This document shows, in pieces, positions 15,915-22,821 of a stretch of DNA of 24,272 nucleotides (position 1 is its first letter; each line of letters starts with the position of its first letter). Source of the stretch: an uncultured bacterium (GTDB lineage: Bacteria; Bacillota; Clostridia; Lachnospirales; Lachnospiraceae). Both the position numbers and the translations under genes were made by a program. The stretch is from assembly GCA_905215625.1 (NCBI GenBank), contig CAJMQQ010000044.1:1-24272 (forward strand), read 5' to 3'. The notes below the pieces were generated by a model. The model worked only from the letters and a program-made list of their open reading frames with translations, was not told where the DNA came from and searched no databases.

Positions 15915-16784
15915 ATGTCACAGACAGCAAAAAAAGAGACAGTGGTGGATATGGTGTTAAGTACAAAAGATGGCAGATGGCCAGTTTTTATAAAGCTATT
16001 TGCGTTATTGATTGGTTCTAGTGTGATAGCAGAATTGATTGGAACCGTTACGATCCCTTTGGGTGGAATTGGAAAGATTAATATTATTCCCATGATTTTT
16101 GCAATGCTGATTGCAGTAGTGTTTACGCCAGATGCATTAGGAAGATTAGTCTCCTCTGTGAAAAAGTTTTGTGGAGAAAAGGAAGTAGAACTGAGCGAAA
16201 ACATTATTATGCTGATGCTTCTGATTCTTGGTGTAAAGTTGGGAACTAGTGCAGGACCAAATATCGTAAAAATTATTCAGGCAGGCCCGGCTTTGATCTT
16301 CCAGGAATTTGGAAATCTCGGTACGATGCTGATTGGCCTTCCAATTGCAATGATTTTGGGAATGCGCAGAGAGGCAGTTGGTGCAACCGTAAGCATTTGC
16401 AGAGAACCAACCCTGGGATTAATCAGCGAAAAATATGGAATTAACTCTCCAGAAGGTCTTGGTGTTATGGGAACCTATATTGTAGGAAATCTGTTTGGTA
16501 CCCTGTTTTTTGGTCTGATGGCATCTATGGCAGCAAACAGCCCGATCCACCCCTATGCTTTAGCTATGGCCTGTGGTATGGGATCTGGCTCAATGATGAC
16601 TGCGGCCAGTACATCTTTAGCAGAGAGTCTGCCAATGATGAAAGACGAGATTTTGGCATATGCAGCAACATCTAATATTATGACTAATGTAACAGGACTT
16701 TATATGGAGTGCTTCATCGCAATTCCGTTGGCAAATAAAGTATACAAAGTACTGTCAAAAGTAATGGGTCGTAAAGATGCATAA
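15915..16784 (+). CDS. DUF3100 family integral membrane protein, putative transporter subunit
   Basis: A 289-residue hydrophobic protein with about seven to eight membrane-spanning segments, resembling the DUF3100 family. There is no signal peptide. Recognisable stretches are KINIIPMIFAMLIAVVFTP (about residues 53-72), MLLILGVKLGTSAGPN (95-110), REPTLGLISEKYG and ACGMGSGSMMTAAS (about 216-229), the last rich in small residues as in transport paths. The function of DUF3100 is not established. Its place between catabolic enzymes and beside a second membrane protein suggests a permease for the operon's substrate. The ATG follows AAGGAGG by 7 bases. Confidence 0.75.
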   Translation: MSQTAKKETVVDMVLSTKDGRWPVFIKLFALLIGSSVIAELIGTVTIPLGGIGKINIIPMIFAMLIAVVFTPDALGRLVSSVKKFCGEKEVELSENIIMLMLLILGVKLGTSAGPNIVKIIQAGPALIFQEFGNLGTMLIGLPIAMILGMRREAVGATVSICREPTLGLISEKYGINSPEGLGVMGTYIVGNLFGTLFFGLMASMAANSPIHPYALAMACGMGSGSMMTAASTSLAESLPMMKDEILAYAATSNIMTNVTGLYMECFIAIPLANKVYKVLSKVMGRKDA

Positions 16785-16799
16785 GAGGAGGGAATAAGT

Positions 16800-17267
16800 A
16801 TGTCTGCAAAACTTGAAAATACATTAAATCAGCTAAAAGTTTTAATTTTGTGCGGGTTAGCCGTTTTGGCAACTCAAGCAGTCAATTTAAAAGGTGATTT
16901 GGATATTGTTTCTTCTGCTCTTGGCATGCTGATTATTGTTGCAGTATCCGTGGTTTCCCTGAAAATTAAAGAGGCCCTTCCCTTACAGATACCTGCATTT
17001 GCATGGGCTTCTCTATTGTCTCTTATTTTGACTACACCATGGAGTCCGGTACAGGGAGTTATTTTGGATTTGACCAAACAGATTTCTGCCGGACAGATTG
17101 GTACAGTAATCCTTGCTATTGCTGGTGTATCGATAGGGTGTAAACTGGATGATATTAAAAAACTGAGTTGGAAGATGGTTCTGGTAGCATTTGTGGTATT
17201 TATTGGTACGTTCTTTGGATCTGCACTGGTTGCTCAGGTGATTCTGAAGGTTCAGGGATTGATTTAA
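16800..17267 (+). CDS. Small integral membrane protein, probable partner of the DUF3100 protein
   Basis: A 155-residue protein with four or five hydrophobic helices (about residues 12-28, 36-53, 64-80, 98-115 and 125-150). I do not recognise a named family with certainty. The C-terminal stretch GVSIGCKLDDIKKLSWKM between two helices recalls re-entrant halves of secondary carriers such as the GltS or KdgT type, only loosely. It is 15 bases after the DUF3100 gene with a strong GAGGAGGG binding site and 18 bases before the amidohydrolase. I infer that the two membrane proteins form one two-subunit transporter. Confidence 0.65.
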   Translation: MSAKLENTLNQLKVLILCGLAVLATQAVNLKGDLDIVSSALGMLIIVAVSVVSLKIKEALPLQIPAFAWASLLSLILTTPWSPVQGVILDLTKQISAGQIGTVILAIAGVSIGCKLDDIKKLSWKMVLVAFVVFIGTFFGSALVAQVILKVQGLI

Positions 17268-17285
17268 GCCGGAAAGGATAACGCT

Positions 17286-18620
17286 ATGGAAACAGAAGCA
17301 TTAAAACAGAAAGTTTTGGAGGCCATTGATCAGAGACAGGAGATATATCTGGCTCTTGGAAAAAAGATTTATGAAAATCCGGAAACAGGGTACCGTGAGG
17401 TGAAAACAACCAAGACACTGGCAGATGCACTGGAGGGACTGGGATTAAAGACAGATCGAGATATTGCAGTTACTGGCTGTCGGGCGTATGCAAATCCAGA
17501 TAAAGAAGGCCCAAAGGTTGTTATTATGGGAGAATTGGACTCGGTTGTATGCTTGGAACATCCAGACTGTGACAAAAAAACTGGAGCGGTTCATGCCTGT
17601 GGACACAACATTCAGACAACGGTTATGTATGGGGTTGCAGATGCACTGATTTCTTCAGGAGTTATGGAACAGCTGGATGGGAAAGTGGATTTTATGGCAG
17701 TTCCCGCAGAAGAATATATTGAAATGGAGTATCGGGAAGGATTAAGGAAAGAGGGAAAAATCCGCTATTTCAGTGGAAAGGCAGAGTTGACTTATAGAGG
17801 CGCTTTCGATGACGCGGATATGTGTATGATGGTACACAATTTTCCTATTCAGGAAGAGGGATACCGCCTGTCACCATGCAATACGGGAAATGGGTTTATC
17901 GGAAAGAATACAGTATTTATGGGAAAACAGGCTCACGCAGGAGCGGCTCCGTGGGATGGAGTAAATGCACTGAATATGGCCAGTCTTGCCATGACGGCTA
18001 TGGCATTCCAACGCGAAACTTTTCGTGAAGCAGATACGGTCAGAGTACATCAAATTATCAATAAGGGCGGAGATATTGTAAATGCAGTTCCGGCAGATGT
18101 ACATTTGGAAACGACAGTTCGTGCGGGTAATCTTCCAGCTTTAAAAGCTGTAAATGAAAAGATCAATCGTTGTATTGAAGGGGCAGCGATTGCAATTGGT
18201 GGAAAAGCGGTTGTAACAGATATGCCAGGTCAAATGCCTCTTCATGCAGATCCTATGCTGGCGGAATGCTTTAAAGAAAATGCAATGCGGTTTTATAAAG
18301 AAGAGGAAATTCTTCCTTGTTTAATGAGTACGGCATCGTTTGATATGGGAGACCTATCCTTGTATATGCCAGTTTTGCATGGAATAACATCTGGGATTAC
18401 CGGAGGGCTTCATTCAAAAGACTACCGTATCGTAAGTGAGGAAGATGCATATATCATTCCCATTAAAATTATGGCATGTACCTTGATTGATTTACTGGCA
18501 GAAGGCGGAATAAAGGCAAAAGAAATTAAAGAACAATTTAATCCCGTGATGTCAAAAGAAGAGTATCTGAATTATTTGGAAGATACTTGTAAGCAATATA
18601 TTTATGGAAGTCTGGAATAA
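17286..18620 (+). CDS. M20D-type amidohydrolase (N-acyl amino acid / aminoacyl amide hydrolase)
   Basis: A metal-dependent amidohydrolase of 444 residues in the M20D group (relatives of AbgB, hippurate hydrolase and N-acyl-amino acid deacylases). Metal and catalytic motifs are ACGHN (about residues 104-108), PAEEY (about 140-144), MMVHNFP (about 181-187) and the C-terminal GGLHSKDY; the dimerisation domain starts near GKQAHAGAAPWDGVNAL. It lacks a signal peptide and so acts in the cytosol, presumably on a substrate brought in by the two preceding membrane proteins. AAAGGA precedes the ATG. It is the last gene of the operon; a perfect-stem terminator follows 19 bases after the stop. Substrate is not evident. 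Confidence 0.86.
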   Translation: METEALKQKVLEAIDQRQEIYLALGKKIYENPETGYREVKTTKTLADALEGLGLKTDRDIAVTGCRAYANPDKEGPKVVIMGELDSVVCLEHPDCDKKTGAVHACGHNIQTTVMYGVADALISSGVMEQLDGKVDFMAVPAEEYIEMEYREGLRKEGKIRYFSGKAELTYRGAFDDADMCMMVHNFPIQEEGYRLSPCNTGNGFIGKNTVFMGKQAHAGAAPWDGVNALNMASLAMTAMAFQRETFREADTVRVHQIINKGGDIVNAVPADVHLETTVRAGNLPALKAVNEKINRCIEGAAIAIGGKAVVTDMPGQMPLHADPMLAECFKENAMRFYKEEEILPCLMSTASFDMGDLSLYMPVLHGITSGITGGLHSKDYRIVSEEDAYIIPIKIMACTLIDLLAEGGIKAKEIKEQFNPVMSKEEYLNYLEDTCKQYIYGSLE

Positions 18621-18639
18621 CGGATAAAAGAGGAACAGA

Positions 18640-18696
18640 AAAGGTCTGTTGCAAAAGTAGAGGAATACTCTGCTGGAGCAACAGACCTTTGCTTTT
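18640..18696 (+). terminator. Terminator of the RidA-to-M20 operon
   Basis: AAAGGTCTGTTGC (18640-18652) pairs perfectly with GCAACAGACCTTT (18678-18690). An inner helix AGTAGAG/CTCTGCT extends the stem, and GCTTTTA follows. The 5' flank is A-rich, so it may also stop transcripts from the convergent regulator gene. Confidence 0.85.
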
Positions 18697-18802
18697 ATAC
18701 CCTAAAACAGAGAATGGAATCTAAAGAGTCTGCAGTACAGGGCATAAAAGAGTATGTTCCAGAACACTTATGGTTATTAAAAAATATCTGAAAGGTTTCG
18801 GT

Positions 18803-19444
18803 TTAACTGTTCTGTTTTTTGATTTCATCCAAATAACTGTAAACAGTGACTTTTGAAATATTCATTCGTTCGGCTACTTTTTCTAAAGCCCCTTTGATTG
18901 CAAAAATTTCCTTGTCATTGAGAAAACGGATAATGGAAATTTTCTGTTCACGGCTCATAGAAGATACATCCTGTTCTCCAATGGTTTTATCAATGATATC
19001 ATCGACAATTTCACGAATGGTAGTGATGGGTTCCATCTCTTTGGTGGTCTGGACGGAAGGATCAGGGATTCCCAGGAGTTTTCCGAGACCGTCCATAAAA
19101 TCAGTAAGACAGCCGAGGTCAATATTGACGCAGAGCGCGCCAATTACTTTTCCGTTTAAGTCCCGGATCAGCGCTGTGGAAGATTTGATTTTTTTGCCGT
19201 CTTTTCCGTTCATGATGTAGTTGGCACAGCAGTCATGATTAAATTTTCTGGAAAGAAGCACTTCTTTGACAAAATATTCGGTGAAACTCTCCCCGATTTC
19301 CCGATTCGTTACCGTATTGTTTTCCGTATACACAACGGAATTCTGCGGTTTGGAAAAATCGTGGATAATGACCTCACAGTGGGAACCGAAAGTTTGTGAA
19401 ATCAGCTTTGCCATTGGAATATAGTTTTCTAAAATTGGATTCAT
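18803..19444 (-). CDS. YheO/DauR-type transcriptional regulator (PAS-like + HTH)
   Basis: A 213-residue regulator with an N-terminal YheO-like PAS domain (about residues 5-115, including LISQTFGSHCEVIIHDFS and IRDLNGKVIGALCVNID) and a C-terminal helix-turn-helix (about 165-210, ending MNISKVTVYSYLDEIKK). DauR of Pseudomonas aeruginosa, a member of this family, controls D-arginine catabolism, and other members sit beside amino-acid catabolic genes. Here it is convergent to the operon and divergent from an aspartate-dehydrogenase homologue. AGGAG lies 7 bases before the ATG. Its promoter contains two palindromes, suggesting autoregulation, and one resembles a box before the operon. I infer it senses the operon's substrate through the PAS domain. 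Confidence 0.88.
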   Translation of the reverse strand: MNPILENYIPMAKLISQTFGSHCEVIIHDFSKPQNSVVYTENNTVTNREIGESFTEYFVKEVLLSRKFNHDCCANYIMNGKDGKKIKSSTALIRDLNGKVIGALCVNIDLGCLTDFMDGLGKLLGIPDPSVQTTKEMEPITTIREIVDDIIDKTIGEQDVSSMSREQKISIIRFLNDKEIFAIKGALEKVAERMNISKVTVYSYLDEIKKQNS

Positions 19445-19498
19445 AATTTCTCCTAATAAAAAGAATGGTGTTTGATTGCTTTTTTGAGAAAAACAATT

Positions 19499-19541
19499 TA
19501 TACTAATCTTAGTATATAGAAAAAAATCTATAAATTCAACC
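19499..19541. promoter_or_regulatory. Regulator promoter with two overlapping palindromes
   Basis: On the minus strand TTGAAT (-35, 19534-19539) and TATACT (-10, 19511-19516) are 17 bp apart and serve the YheO-like gene. Over them lie two inverted repeats: TATACTA-ATCT-TAGTATA (19499-19516, perfect 7-bp arms) and TATAGA-A6-TCTATA (19515-19532, perfect 6-bp arms in the promoter spacer). They are candidate operators for the regulator and could affect the divergent gene. Confidence 0.6.
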
Positions 19542-19591
19542 GAATTGTGGGGGAAATTGAGAAAAACATAAAAAATTATAGGAGGACCAGA

Positions 19592-20398
19592 ATGATGAAA
19601 AAGAGAGTTGCAGTAATCGGCTATGGGGCCCTGGGAAAAATTACAGCTTCCGGAATTAGAGAAGCATTGAAGGAACAGTACGAGACAGCGGGAATATTTG
19701 AGGTAAATGAAAAAAGTTTTGAAGAAATTGAACGGGATGGATTTTACCGATATCCAACTTTTGAAGCACTTCTGGAAGATAAACCGGATTTTGTAGTAGA
19801 AATGGCAGGGGATCAGGCAGCCAGGGAATATGGGGCTGCGGTGCTTTCCAAAGGAATCAGGCTGGTGATTGCTTCAGTTGGAGCGCTGGCAGATGACGGA
19901 TTCTATCAGACTTTATGGGAGACAGCAGAACAGCATCATACAAAGGTATACCTGATTTCCGGTGCAATCGGTGGATTTGACGTATTCCAGACTATTAAAA
20001 TCATGGGCAATGCAACCGGTAAAATAGAAAATTTTAAAGCGCCCGGCAGTTTAAACGGGGCTCCTTATCTGGGAGGAACCGCGCTTCCAGAAGATCAGAA
20101 TTCCCAGGTATTTTCAGGAACAGCCAGGGAAGCGATTGCAGGATTTCCTAAGAATGTAAACGTGGCAGTGGCTTCTGCTATTGCCAGTGTAGGAGTGGAT
20201 GAGATGAACGTGGAAATTGAAAGCGTTCCGGGGCTGAAAGATAATATCCATAAAGTTACGGTTGAAAATCCGGAAGTGAAAGCAGTAATCGAGATTGCCT
20301 CAAAACCTGATCCCCAAAATCCCAAATCCAGCGCTATGGCTGCCTGGAGTGCAGTCGCACTGCTGAAAAACCTGGCCAGTCCAATAGAACTCTTTTAA
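19592..20398 (+). CDS. Aspartate dehydrogenase family oxidoreductase (NadX-like)
   Basis: L-aspartate dehydrogenases interconvert aspartate and iminosuccinate with NAD(P). The 268-residue protein has an N-terminal Rossmann motif GYGALGK (10-16), LISGAIGGFD (121-130), a SGTAREAIAGFPKNVNVA block (175-192) and H220 in DNIHKV at the position of the conserved catalytic histidine, ending with NPKSSAMAAWSAVALL. The ATG at 19592 follows ATAGGAGG by 6 bases; an upstream in-frame GTG at 19547 has no good binding site and precedes that AGGAGG. There is no nadA or nadC beside it, so a role in NAD synthesis is not supported by context. Divergence from the regulator suggests a link to the adjacent operon. 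Family is clear, substrate is not. Confidence 0.84.
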   Translation: MMKKRVAVIGYGALGKITASGIREALKEQYETAGIFEVNEKSFEEIERDGFYRYPTFEALLEDKPDFVVEMAGDQAAREYGAAVLSKGIRLVIASVGALADDGFYQTLWETAEQHHTKVYLISGAIGGFDVFQTIKIMGNATGKIENFKAPGSLNGAPYLGGTALPEDQNSQVFSGTAREAIAGFPKNVNVAVASAIASVGVDEMNVEIESVPGLKDNIHKVTVENPEVKAVIEIASKPDPQNPKSSAMAAWSAVALLKNLASPIELF

Positions 20399-20405
20399 AA
20401 AGCCC

Positions 20406-20434
20406 TTGACAAAAAAGGTTTCTTTTCCTATAAT
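20406..20434 (+). promoter_or_regulatory. Consensus promoter of tyrS
   Basis: TTGACA (20406-20411) and TATAAT (20429-20434), exact consensus hexamers with a 17-bp spacer, begin 8 bases after the preceding stop codon. Confidence 0.9.
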
Positions 20435-20440
20435 ACCAAG

Positions 20441-20781
20441 TAATTTCAACACTTACAGGCAATGATGGGAACAAGTACCTGTCTGCACAAGCACACAGAA
20501 AGCAGCCGGATGATGAGAGGCGCGTGGAAAGCAGATGGCGAATACATCCTTGAGCTTCATACCAAACGGGAAGTCCGGTTTACAGATAAGCATGGGATTT
20601 TCCAAGTAGGCTGTGACGGATTGGACGCACGTTATCGCGTCGGGGTATTTCTGACGGTTTATATTCTGGATATCAGTCAGATTCAGATGTACCTGCTAAG
20701 GTCATGCAGCGTGAGCGTATGGCGAATGAAGGTGGTAACACGGGAGTATGTCTCGTCCTTTTTAAGGACGGGACTTTTTTT
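20441..20781 (+). ncRNA. T-box riboswitch leader (tyrosine)
   Basis: The leader of tyrS reads uncharged tRNA-Tyr. Stem I starts near ACAGGCAATGATGG and contains an AGTA loop-E strand (20475-20478) opposite GAATACATC, in which TAC (20543-20545) is the specifier codon for tyrosine. The T-box is AATGAAGGTGGTAACACGGG (20725-20744). Its TGGTAAC bulge would pair with the tRNA acceptor end. ACGGGA/TCTCGT plus AAGG/CCTT form the antiterminator, which competes with the terminator helix. The start is estimated from the promoter. Limits of stems II and III were not resolved by eye. Confidence 0.93.
20750..20781 (+). terminator. T-box regulated terminator of tyrS leader
   Basis: GTCTCGTCCTT (20750-20760) and AAGGACGGGAC (20764-20774) pair over 11 bp with one G-U and a TTT loop, then seven T residues. 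Its 5' arm is shared with the antiterminator. Confidence 0.93.
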
Positions 20782-20815
20782 GTTATCCGGCATCCGGAAA
20801 AGCTGTCAGCAGCAG

Positions 20816-20839
20816 GTTTTCCTTGGTTTAAAGGAAAAC
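20816..20839 (+). other. Post-terminator leader hairpin before tyrS
   Basis: GTTTTCCTT (20816-20824) and AAGGAAAAC (20831-20839) form a perfect 9-bp stem with a 6-base loop. No T-run follows, so it is not a terminator. It lies in the 174 bases between the T-box terminator and the tyrS start, which hold no gene I can support. A stabilising or processing role is possible. Confidence 0.5.
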
Positions 20840-20955
20840 AGATCCGGTGAAATGAAAAATCCGCAAGGAACGCGATGCAGCAGATGAAGATTTTGCCGCA
20901 GAAGGGACCTGTCGTATGGCTTGTAAATATATTAATGATAAAAAGGAGTAGAGAA

Positions 20956-22179
20956 ATGGGAGTTTATGAAGAGTTAGTTGCCAGAGGCCTGATTGCCCAG
21001 GTAACCAATGAAGAAGAAATTAAAAAGATGGTAAATGAGGGGAAAGCAACCTTTTATATTGGCTTTGACCCGACAGCAGACAGTCTTCATGTAGGACATT
21101 TTATGGCTCTGTGCTTAATGAAACGTCTTCAGATGGCAGGAAATAAGCCGATTGCCTTAATCGGCGGCGGTACCGGCATGATTGGCGATCCATCCGGAAG
21201 AACCGATATGCGCCAGATGATGACCCCGGAAACGATTCAGCATAACTGTGACTGCTTTAAAAAGCAGATGAGCCGTTTTATTGATTTTTCTGAAGGCAAG
21301 GCTTTGATGGTAAATAATGCAGAATGGCTGCTGCAGTTAAATTATGTAGAACTGCTCCGCGAAGTAGGCGCCTGCTTTTCCGTAAACAATATGCTGCGTG
21401 CTGAGTGCTATAAGCAGCGTATGGAAAAGGGACTGAGTTTTTTAGAGTTTAACTACATGATCATGCAGAGTTATGACTTCTATATGCTGTTCCAGAAGTA
21501 CGGCTGTAATATGCAGTTCGGCGGCGACGATCAGTGGAGCAATATGCTGGGCGGCACCGAATTAATCCGCCGCAAGTTAGGCAAGGATGCCCATGCCATG
21601 ACCATTACCCTGCTTCTGAACTCTGAGGGCAAGAAGATGGGCAAAACCCAGTCTGGCGCTGTCTGGCTGGATCCAAACAAGACCTCTCCGTTTGAGTTCT
21701 ACCAGTACTGGAGAAATATTGCAGATGCAGACGTATTAAAATGCCTGCGGATGCTGACTTTCCTGCCGTTAGAGCAGATTGACGAGATGGACAAGTGGGA
21801 AGGAAGCCAGTTAAATGAAGCAAAAGAGATTCTGGCATATGAATTAACCGCATTAGTTCATGGCGAAGAAGAAGCTTCCAAAGCAAAAGAAGCTTCCAGA
21901 GCGCTGTTTACCAGCGGAAGCGCTGCCAATATGCCTTCTTATGAACTGGCAGAAGAAGACTTTACAGACGGCGTAATCGACATTTTAAGCCTGGTTCATA
22001 AATCCGGTCTGTGCGGTTCCCGCTCTGATGCCAGAAGAAACGTAGAACAGGGCGGTGTTTCTGTAGACGGCGAGCAGGTAAAAGATACCAGAAAGACGTA
22101 TGCAAAAGAAGAACTTTCCGGCGAAGGAATCATTATTAAACGTGGTAAAAAGAACTTTATGAGAGTATTTGTGCAGTAA
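20956..22179 (+). CDS. tyrS: Tyrosyl-tRNA synthetase
   Basis: Class I synthetase charging tRNA-Tyr. I start at the ATG at 20956 (MGVYEELVARG), which follows AAGGAG by 7 bases and gives the usual length of 407 residues; the frame stays open upstream but has no good signal. The HIGH motif is HVGH (45-48) after GFDPTADSL, and KMGKT (about residue 230) replaces KMSKS. SYDFYMLFQKYGCNMQFGGDDQW binds tyrosine and the anchor region. A C-terminal S4 RNA-binding domain (about 345-407) includes GSRSDARRNVEQGGVSVDG. It is controlled by the T-box leader and ends at a long hairpin. Confidence 0.97.
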   Translation: MGVYEELVARGLIAQVTNEEEIKKMVNEGKATFYIGFDPTADSLHVGHFMALCLMKRLQMAGNKPIALIGGGTGMIGDPSGRTDMRQMMTPETIQHNCDCFKKQMSRFIDFSEGKALMVNNAEWLLQLNYVELLREVGACFSVNNMLRAECYKQRMEKGLSFLEFNYMIMQSYDFYMLFQKYGCNMQFGGDDQWSNMLGGTELIRRKLGKDAHAMTITLLLNSEGKKMGKTQSGAVWLDPNKTSPFEFYQYWRNIADADVLKCLRMLTFLPLEQIDEMDKWEGSQLNEAKEILAYELTALVHGEEEASKAKEASRALFTSGSAANMPSYELAEEDFTDGVIDILSLVHKSGLCGSRSDARRNVEQGGVSVDGEQVKDTRKTYAKEELSGEGIIIKRGKKNFMRVFVQ

Positions 22180-22181
22180 GC

Positions 22182-22258
22182 AACATAGAGAAATCAGGAG
22201 CAGCAGTATGGGTGGAAGTGATCTATACTGCTGCTCATTTTCTATGTTCCCTATTTTT
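22182..22258 (+). terminator. Terminator of tyrS
   Basis: GAGCAGCAGTAT (22198-22209) pairs perfectly with ATACTGCTGCTC (22225-22236), and AACATAG (22182-22188) with CTATGTT (22242-22248) extends the helix over small bulges. TTTTT at 22254-22258 follows after six bases. Confidence 0.8.
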
Positions 22259-22269
22259 AAAAGACCTTC

Positions 22270-22298
22270 TTGACAGACCAGACAAGGATGATTATAAT
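22270..22298 (+). promoter_or_regulatory. Consensus promoter of the MarR-family gene
   Basis: TTGACA (22270-22275) and TATAAT (22293-22298) with a 17-bp spacer are exact consensus. The operator palindrome begins two bases after the -10, so bound repressor would cover the transcription start. Confidence 0.9.
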
Positions 22299-22299
22299 A

Positions 22300-22313
22300 G
22301 TTTGCAAGCAAAC
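22300..22313. promoter_or_regulatory. MarR-type operator, copy 1
   Basis: GTTTGC-AA-GCAAAC is a perfect 6+2+6 inverted repeat. It lies just downstream of the -10 and 18 bp before the MarR start codon. The same palindrome recurs before the MATE gene. Confidence 0.85.
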
Positions 22314-22331
22314 TTATTAAAGGAGAAAACC

Positions 22332-22784
22332 ATGCAGGACAGTTATATCCAGAATACGGATATTAGTTTTTTGAATAAGAAGCTGGACAACCATATTCAG
22401 CGAAAAATCCATGCGCTGTATAACCGGAAGGAATTTCAGGAATGTTCCTTAATGAATATGTGGGTGGCAGATTACCTGTTTCATATGGAACTGGAAGGAA
22501 AACCGGTATTCCAGAAAGATGTGGAAGCAGAGTTTTTTATCAATCGGGCAACAGCGTCAAAAATGCTAACACTTATGGAAAAGAAAGGGCTGGTCCGGAG
22601 GACGACATCGGATGCTGACAGCCGCCTTAAGCAGATAAAACTGGAGCCAAGGGGATTAGAGCTTCAAAAGGTCTGCTGCTATATCAGAGAAGAGATAGAA
22701 CAGCAGCTGACGTCCTGTCTTACAGAAGAAGAGACAGAGACGTTTAAAAAAATTTGCTCCAAAATGTTAGAACATATGGAGTAA
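22332..22784 (+). CDS. MarR-family transcriptional regulator
   Basis: A 150-residue winged-helix regulator. I use the ATG at 22332 (MQDSYIQNTD), which follows AAAGGAG by 6 bases; the frame extends upstream to a GTG inside the tyrS terminator, which is rejected. The DNA-binding part (about residues 55-105) has FINRATASKMLTLMEKKG as recognition region and TTSDADSRLKQIKL as the wing. Helices on both sides form the dimer. Several cysteines (CSLMN, VCCYI, SCLTEEE, KICSK) leave room for thiol sensing, which is speculation. It is followed 79 bases later by a MATE exporter, and matching operators before both genes indicate it represses itself and the exporter until a ligand binds. Confidence 0.92.
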   Translation: MQDSYIQNTDISFLNKKLDNHIQRKIHALYNRKEFQECSLMNMWVADYLFHMELEGKPVFQKDVEAEFFINRATASKMLTLMEKKGLVRRTTSDADSRLKQIKLEPRGLELQKVCCYIREEIEQQLTSCLTEEETETFKKICSKMLEHME

Positions 22785-22821
22785 GGATAAAATGGCAGCA
22801 GCCGGATTTTTTCTTTTGATA

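Noticed and set aside
18782..18802. Short CTGAAA/TTTCGG repeat as a terminator for the regulator gene
   Set aside because: The loop would be only two bases with a mismatch in a six-base stem; the larger hairpin at 18640-18696 is a better stop for minus-strand transcripts.
19547..19591. GTG start 15 codons upstream for the aspartate-dehydrogenase-like gene
   Set aside because: The AGGAGG that serves the ATG at 19592 lies inside this extension, and the family begins right at the Rossmann strand.
20462..20887. 141-codon plus-strand open frame before tyrS
   Set aside because: It runs through the T-box leader and its terminator, has no ribosome binding site and no recognisable protein pattern.
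20875..20955. N-terminal extension of tyrS by 27 codons
   Set aside because: The ATG at 20956 has a well-placed AAGGAG and gives the usual N-terminus; the extension is leader sequence.
22212..22331. GTG start 40 codons upstream for the MarR gene
   Set aside because: It lies inside the tyrS terminator and upstream of the MarR promoter, so it cannot be on the main transcript.
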